Of a stretch of 64,000 bases of DNA, positions 10,535-21,800 are shown piece by piece. Position 1 is the stretch's first letter, and the number at the start of each line of letters is the position of its first letter. The translations under genes and the position numbers were made by a program. This stretch comes from Pseudevernia furfuracea (Eukaryota; Ascomycota; Lecanoromycetes; Lecanorales; Parmeliaceae). The notes under the pieces are model-generated. The model saw only the letters and a program-made list of their open reading frames with translations. It ran no database searches and was not told the origin of the DNA. The stretch spans positions 682,001 to 746,000 of the forward strand of contig JAIUPT010000017.1 of NCBI GenBank assembly GCA_022315425.1, in the 5' to 3' direction.

Positions 10535-12583
10535 TTAGTCGGAATCATTCGAGGGTCTTGTTCGTTGCTGCTTTGGTTCTATATCCGGCAAAGCATCATC
10601 CTTCCCCGTCTTTCTCTTCACTATGGTTTGCGCTTGCCTGTATATCTTCAACGCACGCTCGCCTACGCCCCAATCAACAACGTTACTGACATGTCGCTGA
10701 AACCTTTCAGTGGCCGCGTCTAGTCCGTATTGCAGTGAGTACTGATCCAGACCACTCGTATGCCAGTACACTACGCCATTGCTCCAGAGCTCTCGCCAGT
10801 TAACGAACATGAAGCAGGAGTTTGGCGAGATAGCCACGGTAAAGCAGAAAGAGTCAGGATCTGGAAGGGAGATGTCGTTGTCGACATCGACTTGTGATAG
10901 AGTTGTGAGGGGCTTCGAACGCGCCTTGCCCTCGGCTTCATCATTCCAATCGGCTGTGTAGGATACCATAGCACTACCGGTCCGCTGACACTGAGTTTCT
11001 GCTTCGGCAATAGGTCGATCTTTGCTCTTGATCTCGCCCGCTAGGAAGGGATGATGGATTTGTTTCGTGAGAGGCTTAGATCCGGTCTTCTCGAAGACAG
11101 CTAGATAGGTTTCAAGGCATTAGCCACCATCCTGGACGAAGTAATGTAATCAAACATTCTAGGGCAGGTTGAAGGGACGTCGTGGGGTACTTACCGCAGT
11201 ATCTATCGGGGAGGTCGCCGGTACTGAGACCGTAAATGAGGTCTGGCTCTGGGGTTTGTAATCTAGGAAACATATCGTACATCTTTTCGAACGATTCTTC
11301 GGCCGCTACAGCTTGAGGAACTGAATTATCGCGGAATCTCGCTTTTGTTCGACGACCTGCGATTTGCTAGCGTATCAGTCTCCGAGTCCGCAATAAAAGA
11401 AAGTCCGAGACTGCCAGGAAGGCCAGCAAGGGGAAACGAAAGTCACTGACCTAGGAAATCTTCCTTCCAGGCCTTGGGATCTGGCATGAAATCGTCGACT
11501 GCTAGAGCTTGCCCTGGCGTAAAGCCAGGCTTGGGGATCATGCGGGCCTTGTCAAGAAGGATTGCAACGAGGTCGCAAGCGAAGTCGTTCTCACCGAGGA
11601 TAGGATTTGTTTTAGCAATTGCCTGCAGCGCAGGGACCTTGTTCTTCGCAGTCGGTGAACCTCTTGAGCGACCGAGGATTCCATAAGCCAGTTCTATGAT
11701 AGCAGCGCCACGTGTCCTATATATGATTTCGAAATGTCAGCAGCTCCTTAAAAGCCTTGAAGATCTCTTGTATAGTACAAGCCTAGGGTAACGGTTGAGC
11801 ATAGTACTCCTTGACAGGCTTGAGCTGCTTTAAAAGAGGCCCCAACGGGATAACGCAATTGCCAGGGTAAGGCGCTAGGGTGCAAATAAGAATCAAAACA
11901 ACGTACCTTGCGTCCGGATCATTGAAAAAGTGGTGTTGTTTCTTGAACACTTCCTGTGCCTGCTCCGGAGTCATGATAGACGATGAGTTCTTCAGAGTTG
12001 AGCTGGAGTCAAAGGTTGGTGGTGAGGAAGGAGGATTGTCGCTGTCTAGCGAGTGAACTCCTTTGAGATCCTGGGAGATATGGACTGGTGGTGAAGAGAT
12101 GTCGTAGCGGTTAGAGAAGTGAGCTCTTTCAACGTCATTGGTAACATGAATGGGTGAGGAAGAGATATCATAGCTGTCAGGAAAATGATCTTCTTCGATG
12201 CCACTTGGGTGGGGAGCTCGAGGCGAAGGAACTTGATAGCTATCAGGAAAGGTAAGGTTTGTGATACCGCTGGTAAAGTGAGACTTGGGTGACGGAAGGT
12301 GATAATTGTTAGGAAAGTCAGATGCTTGGATGCCGCTCGAGACGTGACGGCTGGGACTTGGATGCTTGGTGTCACTGTTGAAATCCTTCTGTACAGCTTC
12401 ATGCAAAGCACGAGAGGAATTGAAAGCTTCGGTTGAGCTGGTTGAGCTGATTGATTGAGCTGGAGGTGAGCCTGATTCGTAGTGTGCAGGCCCAGACAAG
12501 CCACATGCACGTTTTGCCGATAATGTCTGATTCTGAGCAACACCTATCTCATCAAGTTCATCAAGTTTGCGAGTTCTTCCCAT
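10535..12583 (-). CDS. DUF7924-like protein, possible PD-(D/E)XK fold (4 exons, 556 aa)
   Basis: Exons 12583-11907, 11716-11451, 11356-11195 and 11100-10535, joined by GT..AG introns of 190, 94 and 94 bp, give one frame of 556 residues. The start is the first ATG (MGRTRKLDELDE); the frame extends 17 codons upstream only to a TTG. The N-terminal 200 residues are low-complexity with four or five imperfect repeats of about 30 residues built on FPDSYDISSSP. The C-terminal half resembles DUF7924: EPDLIYGLS (about 352-360), AGEIKSK (about 389-395), CFTVAIS...MFVNW (about 455-475), then FQRHVSNVVDWGVGERALKI (about 503-522). A D followed by E-x-K is the pattern of PD-(D/E)XK nuclease folds, but activity is inference. 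The domain assignment is from memory of the family pattern. The gene appears intact. Confidence 0.75.
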
Positions 12584-12780
12584 TGCGCCATTGGCTTTGT
12601 TGGAAGATGTAAGTTGTTGATCAAAGGTAAACAATGGGAAGCGGGATAGCCTCTATCATGCTAAGTAGCTAGCTTCGGGGACTATGACCGACAGGCTTTA
12701 GCCTTGACCTTAAATTGGCGGGGGGCCCATCCGATCAAGACCGGATAACGGCTAGGGCTGGGATCGCGACTTGCTATTAT
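12584..12780. promoter_or_regulatory. Probable 5' region of DUF7924-like gene
   Basis: The only normal-composition sequence between the gene start (12583) and the RIP island beginning about 12,780, so the core promoter must lie here unless it extends into repeats. No TATA or CCAAT element was clearly recognised. Confidence 0.4.
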
Positions 12781-14183
12781 TATATACTAATCGTATTTAA
12801 ATACGCAATTTGCTTATAATAAGAAGAGACGTAAGTTGCTATTAAAAACTTAAATTATTATCTAGTTATAAAATTATTTATAATAGAAAATTAGAATTAA
12901 GTAATATCTTTAAAGAGTTAATTCTTTATTAATATATATAATATTATAAGATAGAGTTAAGTTAAAAAATCTTAAATTTATATATATAGTTAATAATTAA
13001 TTAATAGATTTACGCTTTTTAATTAGACTCGCTTTATTAACTCGTTAAATCTTTCGAGCACTCTTATTTAAAAAATTAAGTAATATCTTCTTATAATCTT
13101 AAATACTTTATTCTCTCTATATATAATCTCTTTAAATTTTCGTTAATTATAGAGCTTAACTTACGTATTTAAATATTATAAAAATTATTAAATTCGACTC
13201 GTTATTAATAAAATAAACTAGAATTTTAATATCGCTACTCGATTAATTACTTAGAGTCTTAACGAGTCTTAAAATTAGTTTATTTATAATTCGTCTATTT
13301 CTTCTTTTTATTATTATTCTTTTATTACTTTATTATCAATATATTCGTTATCGATATCTTCTCTTATTATAGAGTTTAGTTTACGTATTTTAACGTTATA
13401 ATCTTTATTAAGTTCGATTTATTAATACGTTACGCAATGAGACGAAGTGAGACGAGATTTTAAATATCGTATCTCGCTTCGACGCTAAGACGATTATAAT
13501 TTTATATATATTAATAAGCGAGAAAGATTCTAAGTACTTAAAATTAAAGAATAAAGAAAATTAAAATAAGATTATAAAAAATATAAGTATAGACTTACGA
13601 ATTAAATTCGTAGAACGTATTCTTAAATTTCGAGAGTTAATTTCGAGATCGCGTATTCTCGAAAAGATTTACTTCGAAGTTAAGCGATTAAGTAACGATA
13701 TTAAAATTCTAATTTACTTTACTATTAGTAAATACGCTACGCAATAAGAAGAGACGTCTCGACGAGATTTCGTATTAAGTCGAGTTTGAGATGAGATATC
13801 GAGACGGGTTTTCGAATTTTTTAAAAATCTCATCTTATCTCGTCTTAGCGTCGATTTATTTAAGATTATTTTAATATCTTAATAAACTCTAAATATATCT
13901 AAGCAATCTCTTTAAACTTTTAATATTACGTATCAAAGTAAAGTAATATAAAATTTTAAAAAACGATATTTAAATTTTAATTAAAATATAACTTATAATT
14001 GCTTAAAAAGATAATTAAAAAGATACGCGAGATAATATTAATATTTAAAGAGTCGTTATAAGAATAACGACTTCGAGCTAATCTAATCAATAGACTTAAT
14101 AAGATATTAAAATAATCTCGTTATCTCGCTTAAAATAAATCGTCTTACTTCGTCTTATTTTAATTAAATTCTAAAAAATCTTA
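12781..14183. repeat. RIP island with broken Helitron and MITE pieces
   Basis: AT-rich mosaic. From about 12,929 to 13,430 it matches the 5' part of Helitrons A and B (mutated TTAATATATATAA start, AGTCTTAACGAGTCTTAAAA block). About 13,434-13,505 matches one MITE end (TACGTTACGCAATGAGACG). About 13,575-13,730 is an inverted Helitron 3' end (hairpin ACGAATTAAATTCGT). No coding frame. Confidence 0.7.
13737..14175 (-). mobile_element. TA-flanked MITE, truncated at one end
   Basis: Begins with the terminal inverted repeat TACGCTACGCAATAAGA and then follows the MITE copies at 17,718 and 56,375 in reverse orientation. It lacks the second terminal repeat: it runs into Helitron A at 14,184. Confidence 0.65.
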
Positions 14184-14775
14184 TCAGTATATATAAAAGA
14201 ATAAGATAGGGCTGAGCTAAAAAATCTTATATTTGTATGTGCAGCGGGCTGTAGTCAATGTAAACCTCGATAGATCTACGCTTTTTGATTAGACCCGCTT
14301 TGTCAGTCCGCTAGACCTCCCGAGCGCCCTCATCGAAAAATTTGATGACATCTTTTTGCAACTTCAATTATTCTATATTCTCAGCATATAATTTTCTTTT
14401 AAACTCTCAAATTATAGAGCTAAATTTGCGTATTCTAACGCTATAAAAATTATCAAATTCGATCTACTATTTGTGATTTAAATTGACACTCGAATATATT
14501 GACGTTCAAATGCGTTCGGGATCGAAACATATTTCTTTCGCATCTGTTTATCTGTAATTATTCTTTTATCACTCTATCAATCTATTAATTGCTATAGATA
14601 TAAATGTATTCGCTATTAATAACTCTCGCTTTTATATTTTTAGATCTATTAGACATCTATATCTCTTCTGCTCGTCTCTTATAGTTCATATTAACGCGTT
14701 CAGACGATCTTTAAGCGAATTTATTATCGCCGATAATCGAGATAAGAGATTAGTTATTACATCTCTTAACAAGGG

Positions 14776-15524
14776 TGAAAGACTCTCAAAGAGGTCACGA
14801 ACGGACTCACAGTCATCGAGTTCACCTCTACCCTCTTCTCAAGCCAGTATTTCAGCCTCAGACGCGTTCTCGTCGCCCCCTTCTCAAACCTCTTAAGACG
14901 CGTCACATTCTTCTGCAAGGAATCAAGAAGTCAATGAAGAAGTACTTGATGCAGACTCTATAGAAGAATCGTTAAAAGACATATCGAATAACTTCTTTGA
15001 AGATATAGAGCTTTTAGACGATCTATCACCTTTTAGTTCTTACTTGAGTCCCTCGCAGCCTTCAGCACGGCTTCGACGCTACATTACACGATATCCTTAC
15101 ACAGAAGAATCGAAGCGTCACTATTTGAGTTTCATGAATATCATTTGCAATCGTTGCGACGTCGCGTTCTTTAAGAATGAGACTGAGAGGTGATGCTGTG
15201 ATAAGGAAAACATCGAGATCGCTGAGTCTGAAATAGTTATTAAGAAAGATTAGTCTGAGGAGGACGATTCGATCTTTAAAACGCGTGTAAACGACTCAGC
15301 GAACCCAGTGAACCAGGACGAGAATGCTATAAATAAGATTCTACACTTTATGAAATCAGAAACGATTACCCTCATCGACGACTGTAAGGAATTTCGTCGT
15401 CACAGCGTTCAATACAATAATGCCGCCTTCATGATCTCACAGCAGGTCACTATAAATCATGCTATTGCACCATATACGTGCAAAGTTCAGAAAGCAATTA
15501 CCACCCACATGCCCGCTCTGACGT
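14776..15524 (+). pseudogene. RepHel N-terminal remnant (zinc motif and start of Helitron_like_N)
   Basis: Coding remnant in Helitron A. The Ser-rich opening and the block DSIEESLKDISNNFFEDIEL are shared with Helitron B. The Cys motif C-x2-C...C-C and the following QYNNAAFMI and PYTCKVQKA...SPEGEKSTF match the known N-terminal layout of Helitron proteins. Two or three stops replace Gln or Trp codons (for example at CAA-to-TAA near 14,893). Confidence 0.75.
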
Positions 15525-15554
15525 CGCCTGAGGGTGAAAAGTCGACATTTGATC

Positions 15555-15720
15555 AGGTCAATTCTTACAGCACGTCGGCTTATGTCTACACCTCGAGGTC
15601 TTCGCCCATGGCCAGCTATATGTGACCCTCAGTCGAGTCACCAGCAAGGTCGGGCTGTTCATTGTGACCCCAGACGATCTATCAAGAAAGCAATCAAGTG
15701 CACCGACGAGGTGTATAAGA
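15555..15720 (+). pseudogene. PIF1-like helicase C-terminus (Helitron A)
   Basis: Reads QFLQHVGLCLHLEVFAHG then QLYVTLSRVTS and a short tail, the last conserved motif of Helitron/PIF1 helicases (usually GQLYVALSRV). It follows directly on the truncated N-terminal domain; the join is the deletion point. Confidence 0.8.
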
Positions 15721-15782
15721 AACAAAGTGATTCGATAGGTTCTTCTTTCGATAGCAACTGAGTAGTAGATAGCAGTAAAAGA

Positions 15783-15950
15783 AGTCGAATATCGCATAGT
15801 TACAAATCAGAGTCCAGTTGAACTTAGGGTTAGAGCTTTCACTTGGTTTTGCAGCGGTAGACATAGTCAAATATTGCATAGTTGACAAATAGTCGAATGC
15901 CGCATAGTTGGCAAATCAGAGTTCGATTTGAATTTGACTTAGGGTTAGGG
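15783..15950 (+). repeat. Helitron A subterminal repeats with telomere-like motifs
   Basis: Three imperfect direct copies of AGTCGAATnnCGCATAGTT followed by CAAATCAGAG lie before the 3' end. Two are followed by CTTAGGGTTAG (15,823-15,833) and CTTAGGGTTAGGG (15,938-15,950), which look like telomere repeats. Helitron B has the same layout at the same place. Confidence 0.7.
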
Positions 15951-15985
15951 CATGCGTCGCAAGCAACCTGATTTTTGCCTTAGAA

Positions 15986-16004
15986 TCATGAATTTAATTC
16001 ATGA
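15986..16004 (+). other. Helitron A 3' terminal hairpin
   Basis: TCATGAATTTAATTCATGA is a nearly perfect palindrome 11 nt before the inferred element end (CTTG, T). Helitrons carry such a hairpin about 10-12 nt from the 3' terminus. The same hairpin ends copies B, C and D. Confidence 0.75.
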
Positions 16005-16015
16005 ACCTATACTTG

Positions 16016-16817
16016 TATTTATATATATAGTTAATTAAAAAATCGATCTCTTTACGCTTTTCAATTAGACTCGTCTTATTAATTTATTAAATCTTTCGAG
16101 CGCTCTTATTAAAAAATTAAGTGATATCTTTTTATAACTTTTATCACTTTATATTCTTTATATATAATTTTTTTAAATTTTCGTAGATTATAAAACTTAG
16201 CTTAATTATTTTAACGCTATAAGAACTATCAAATTTAATCTCTTATTAATAGATTAAAGTATAATTTCAATATCGTTACTCGATCGCTTACTTCTTAATA
16301 ATAAGAGATGCGCGATCTCGAAAAAATTTATGCGTATAAGTCTTATATTTTAAATAACTTTTTACTTTTTTATTACTTTTTTAAGATTTTTTTTTAATTA
16401 TAAAGACTTATTTACGTTATTTAGAGAATTTAGAATTTTTAGAATCGATTTTATAGTTATTAATAAATTATAAATTAAAATTTTTAGCTTTAAAAAACTA
16501 GATATTCGATATATATTTTAGTAATGAATTTCTTTTATATAGTAATAAAATAATAAGACGATTAAATTTATAAATTTATAAATTGTAGAGTTCGAATCCG
16601 AGCTGCGTGAAAAATAAAAAAATAAAATTAATTAACATTAATTAAATTAAATCGTAAATCGTAGTAAAAAAAATTCTAAAAAAAACTCTCTTTAAAATAT
16701 TGACTAAATTTAATATTTTCTGAAAGAATTTTTTACTTTTTTCATGACTTTAGTCTTAAGTTAATTTAGATTAATTTTAATATCGTATTACGAATTTAAT
16801 TCGTGAGTCTATACTTG
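16016..16817 (+). mobile_element. Mini-Helitron copy D, joined head-to-tail to Helitron A
   Basis: Starts directly at the end of Helitron A inside the family's 5' region (ATTTATATATATAGTTAA), so about 50 bp of its 5' end is missing. It ends with the family hairpin ACGAATTTAATTCGT and CTATACTTG at 16,817. Internal sequence matches mini-copy C except for an insert at about 16,497-16,780. Confidence 0.6.
16497..16780 (+). repeat. Insert with tRNA T-arm-like motif (possible SINE relic)
   Basis: Absent from mini-copy C. It contains GAGTTCGAATCCGAGC near 16,590, matching the box B/T-arm consensus, followed by an A-rich tract, as in tRNA-derived SINEs. The stem does not pair well, so this is not a working tRNA. 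Confidence 0.3.
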
Positions 16818-17294
16818 TATAAACGAATTAAATAAGAATTCTATTAAGAGTACTATTAAAAGCTTTGCTAAAAGTACTACTAACTAGAATAATAACTATA
16901 TAATAATATTAGAAGTACTGTTAACTGAAACAATAACTAGAATAATAATACTAAGATTACTGCTGACTAGAATAGTAATATTAAGATCACTATTAAGATT
17001 ACTACTAAGACTACTATTAAGAAGTCCTGTAATAACTTTTATTAAGTATCTTATTAATACTAGTCTAAAAGATATAAGATAATATAAAATATTAACGTCT
17101 TATTTTATGATAAAATATAATATAACATAAGATCTCTAGATTTTATATTATAATTAAATAATATAAGATTTTATTAATATTATACTATGAGACGATATAA
17201 ATTTAAAATATCTTATAAGATATAATAAATAAAATAAGAAGTCTATTAAAAGTATTAATAAAAGTACTACTAACTAGAATAATAATTAGAATAG

Positions 17295-17482
17295 TGTCAG
17301 AATTAGTACAGAGTCAAGTCATGTAGGTGTATTGAATAAGACAACTAGATACAGAACAACTATGTACTGGGAGGGAAGGTTATATATGTATGACTTAGTG
17401 AATCTGCCGAGGCACGCTAAGTCTAAAAGGAAAGTGTCAAAGGAAGGCATGTGATAAAGAAATGCAGGGTACGGTCGTAACA
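17295..17482 (-). mobile_element. Solo LTR with 5-bp target duplication AATAG
   Basis: 188 bp beginning TGTCAGAATTAG and ending GGGTACGGTCGTAACA on the + strand, flanked by AATAG on both sides (17,290-17,294 and 17,483-17,487). Its ends match the LTRs of the gag-only element at 52,646. That element lies on the - strand, so this LTR is read the same way. It sits inside the minisatellite and is less mutated than its surroundings. Confidence 0.88.
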
Positions 17483-17717
17483 AATAGTAATATTATTATA
17501 CTGCTAACTAGAATATTAATATTAAGAGTACTACTAACTAGAATAATAACTAGAATAGTAATGCTAAGAGTATTATTGACTAGAATAATAATATTAAAAG
17601 TATTACTAATTAGAATAGTAATGCTAAGAGTACTACTAACTAGAATAGTAATATTAAGATTATTACTAAGATTACTATTAAGACTACTATTATTATTATT
17701 ATTATTAAGATCACTAC

Positions 17718-18181
17718 TACACTACGTAATAAGACGAAATAAAACGAGATTTAAGATATCGTATCTCGCTTCGACGTTAAGACGAGATTTAATTAAGATA
17801 AGATAAGATAAGATCGTTTTTTCTAGACGAAATAACGAGATTATCTCGATATCTCGATAAATCTTAAATATCTTTAAGTAATTTCTTTAGAGTTTTAATA
17901 TTGCGTATTAAAATAAAATAAAATAAAACGTAAAATATAATACTTTAATTAAAATTAGAATACAAAGTATAGTTATTTAAAAAGATAATTAAAAAAAAAC
18001 GTAAAATAATATTTAAACAGTTATTATAAGAATAACGATCGAAAATTAATTTAATTAATTTCGAGTTAATCTAATTAATAGATTTAACGAGATATTAAGA
18101 TAATCTCGAATAAATCGACGCTAATACGAGATAAGATGAGATTTTTAGAAAATTCGAAAACTCGTCTCGTTACGCAGCGTA
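17718..18181 (+). mobile_element. TA-flanked MITE in the minisatellite
   Basis: Bounded by TACACTACGTAATAAGACG and TCTCGTTACGCAGCGTA, mutated forms of the inverted ends of the copy at 56,375. TA at both sides fits Tc1/mariner-type insertion. No coding capacity. Confidence 0.75.
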
Positions 18182-18472
18182 ATCACTATTAACTAGAATA
18201 ATAACTTGAATAATAATATTAAGAGTATTGCGATTAAAATAGTGATACTTAATTGCGTCTATATTAATTGATTATCGAATTATTGTTCTTTCGTCTCTTA
18301 TATATAATTTTTTTAATTAGTAGTTTAATATTATTGTTCTAGTTATTATTCTAGTTAATAATACTTTTAATATCATTATTTTAGTTAGTAATACTCTTAA
18401 CATTATTATTCTAATTATTATTTTAGTTAATAATACTCTTAATAAAATTCTTATCTTATTCGTTATAGCGAG

Positions 18473-18740
18473 TGTTAGCAGCGAGCTTAAGAGAATAGCT
18501 ATCGTATAAGCTCGAGAATTGTCGAGCGTAATCGAATCGCTTGATATACGCATATCAAGCGAATTCTTGACGTGAGAAGCTTAAGAGAATTATATCTCGA
18601 AGTTTTTTATTTTTCTTTCTTAAGAATTAGTCTTATTATTAGATATACTATACGCAATATATATATCTTCGCTAAGTTCACATTGTTACACAATTCTAGT
18701 CTGTCTTATATATATCTATATTATATAAGTTAGTTTAATA
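18473..18740 (+). repeat. 5' LTR of + chromovirus
   Basis: 268 bp, TGTTAGCAGCGAG to TTAGTTTAATA (originally ending CAGTCTAACA). Mutated by transitions relative to its partner at 26,802. Confidence 0.85.
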
Positions 18741-18879
18741 ATTCTAATTCTTCTTCTTATCGAGAAATAGCGATTCGAACTTAATATAATAATAATCACT
18801 CGCTCGTAATCATAACGTATCGAAAACGAAGTAGATTTATTTAATTCGTATATTATATTTAAAGAATAATTATAGATAG

Positions 18880-21800
18880 TGAATCTAAACGAATTAGATT
18901 ATATCTCTGACGTGAAATTCGAAGATTAAAGACAGTCGATATTTACTTTAAAAGACGATATTATCGATTTAACTTTAAACGAGCGATTAACTTAAACAAT
19001 TTAACGTCGAAATTAGTTACTAAAAAGACGATAATTAAATAACATTCATAAAGAGATTAATGCTCTTTAAGTTATTAATAAGAGAGACGTCGAAGCAGAG
19101 ACAGAGATTCCCTCTCTTCAGATCACGATGAATCAAGCAGTACTTCGAAATCAAGCACTTAGAGATAGTCATCTCGTTACGAAGCTAGGAAATGCGAGAA
19201 TTCGAAGAAAGCTGAGAGAGAAACGAGATAAAAGACGAGTAGTTTTTCAGACCTCAGCAGAAGATAAAGAAGAGTGAGTTTTAAAAACGCTTCGACTCGA
19301 AAATTGAAACTCTCTGCAGATACCTGACGGAGAAAGAATATCAAGAAGGGCTAAAGACCTTATTAAAGATTAACAGAAAGTAGTCTAAGAAGCAGTGTGA
19401 GCTCAATACCAGACTGAGATCTCAGAAGAACGACGTAGCCTCGTATAAAGAGGAGATCTATAATCAAATAAGAGATCTCTTTATGAAGATCTAGCAAAAG
19501 CAGAGAGCTTCGCTCTAACCCAGCTACGAATAAAAAAGATTGATTTAATAAACTTTCTGTATATGTGTAAAGTCTCTAAGATACTCTTTTTCGTATACGA
19601 GTGTGACTAAAGAAAATAGAATATTAGACACGTTCTTTTATTCTGTTTAAGACTAAAAAGCGAGAGACAAACTTTTCTAAAGAAGACTAAGACAGCTAAT
19701 CTAAGAGAGATGTTAATAACTTCGCGAGGGGCAAAGGCCGCAGCGCGATAACTAATCTCGATTGACCTTTTAAAACAGTTCTCGCTGACTAAGAAGTAGT
19801 TATATAATAGATAATAATAGAAGCAGCAACAAGTACTTTAAGAAGATATACGAATTCGTACGAATAGACTAGGGAACGTAGTGTGATAAAAAGATTATGC
19901 GATAAGAAGATGTGATAAGAAAGAATAGCGAGAGTTTTTATTCTATTTCGACTAGTCGAAGAAAGGTTTCTCTTGTAGTATAGTCTAAGCAGTAGTCCGT
20001 AATTACTCTTCGTAGCTTGAGTAGACACGAGTATAAAACAAATCAAATCAAATGCTCTTTAAGAAGAAGAATCGTTAAATAAACGAGATTAAAACGATAT
20101 CAAATCGAACACGTCGAGTACTCGTTATAACTCTTCTAATGTTCGAGCAGGGTCAAAACGTCATTTAGATATTAAATTAATATATATCATAAAACGACGA
20201 AGTATTAAATCAAAGAATCTTAACGATTATCACGACAAATCGAGACGAGAGCATCGTAACTAAATACGAGACGTCGAAGTTACATTTATAAATATCTTAG
20301 CGTATTTCTTGAACGATCACGATAAAATTATTTAATATATACAATATCTAGCGAAAGACTCTAAGAAACAGTGATATAACGAACGAGAAAAGAATTCGAT
20401 CAAGATAAAAAGTTAAGATTACTTCGTCTCTTTTCTGCTTAATAAAATATAGAATTTAATTAATGAATAACTAAAAATAAATATAATCTATACGAATACG
20501 CGACAAAGATTATCTCAATTAGTAACTCAATTTAAGATTTATCTTTGTAATCTTAAAACATAGTTATCGTCGTCAAACGAAATTTAACGAATTACGACGT
20601 TAATAACGAAACTTCTTTCGAAACTTTAAGACGATATCACTTATACGAGATAAATAGTCTCGACGCGAGACGATCTTATCGCTTAGATTATTCGTCTAAA
20701 GAATATAAATAAGAGAATTAACGCACGCTCTTCATATAATAGACGAAGTATAAATAATATTAATTCGAATATGAATTAAAGAAGAAACAAAGAAAATAAG
20801 AAAGAAAATAAACTTAATAATAACGAGCGAATAACGTAATCTCGTAAGAATAAGAAAGCGAATATCTCGCGTCGTTTAAACGAAGATAAATTTCGAAATA
20901 AAATGTCAAAAAGTAAGAAGTATCTAAAGATAATCGAATATTATAATTATTATAAGAAGAAATATTACGTAAACGAATATCGATAATCTAAGATAAACGA
21001 CGTTAATCGTGTGTCTGTTAATGACGTTAAAAACATTAATGCTTATGTTATCGAGTTATCTTCGTCGAGAAAAGAAAGACTTTCGTCGAAGACTCTTTAA
21101 CGGCGAGAGCAAAACAAGAAGTTATTTTGACACTTAATATAATTTTCTTAAAAAAAGTGATTATAGAAGATCGAGAAGTAATTCTAATATCGACTTCGAC
21201 ATAATTTAACAACGAGATCGAAGTTAATATAATTGATTAACGCTTTGCTCTCGAATATAATCTCGAATTAATCGAAGCGTCTTTGTCAAGTGTCAAATAA
21301 ATAAATAATAACACGATCTTTTGCTATATCGTCTATTTTATATATTATGAGTTATAGAATAATTGAAGTCATATAAAGCGATGTTCGTATATCTTTTATA
21401 TCATCGCAAAAGAAGATAATTTACTCTTTATATTAAGACTATCGACATTAACAGACGAAGATATCGTGATTAACATTATTAAGAGAATCTAGCGCTTTGA
21501 TATCGATACGTATACGTATAAGATACTTTAATCTCAAGATTTTGTTAACGCATTAAAGAAAGAAAAGTCAATATATACTTTAATAATCATAGATATTTTT
21601 GATGCGTCAGCAAGAAAATATCACATTGACGAAGCTCGAGCGAATATATCATAATCGTAGATCGCAGACGCTGTCTCAAAATTATGAGAGAAGTTACGCG
21701 AATACGAAGACAATCGAAGAAGTCGATCGACTCTCGTCGTATAAAGAACGTGATTATGTCATTAAGACTATAGCGAAATTATTATTTGATTTACTATATA

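Larger units (their letters stand above)
14184..16015 (+). mobile_element. Helitron A, internally deleted
   Basis: The 5' end is TCAGTATATATAA after an A; the 3' end is a hairpin (15,986-16,004) followed by CTATACTTG then T. Inside, the + strand encodes the N-terminal region of a Helitron RepHel protein: a Ser-rich segment, a zinc-binding motif (CNRCDVAFF then CCDKEN, about 15,146-15,215) and the start of the Helitron_like_N domain (QYNNAAFMISQQV, PYTCKVQKAITTH...). The frame then jumps to the very end of the PIF1-like helicase (QFLQHVGLCLH, AHGQLYVTLSRVTS). The HUH nuclease core and helicase motifs I to V are missing, so the copy cannot move itself. Only a few stops interrupt the retained coding parts, so RIP damage is light. 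Confidence 0.85.
16838..18461. repeat. 30-bp minisatellite, left block (interrupted by LTR and MITE)
   Basis: Tandem copies of a 30-bp unit: AGAATAGTAATGCTAAGAG followed by TACTACTAACT. It is clearest at 17,490-17,715 and appears inverted at 18,330-18,450. The frames of Ile/Leu/Arg/Thr-rich residues here are translations of the repeat, not genes. The block continues beyond the chromovirus at 27,290. Confidence 0.85.

Noticed and set aside
11783..11906. Continuation YVVLILICTLAPYPGN as the C-terminus of the DUF7924-like gene
   Set aside because: This is intron read-through. Splicing at 11,906/11,717 restores a frame with three more exons and the conserved domain.
16585..16612. tRNA gene
   Set aside because: Only a T-arm-like motif is present; its stem does not pair and no anticodon arm was found.
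17462..17806. Open frame rich in Ile, Leu, Arg and Thr
   Set aside because: It is the translation of the 30-bp minisatellite and a MITE end, not a gene.
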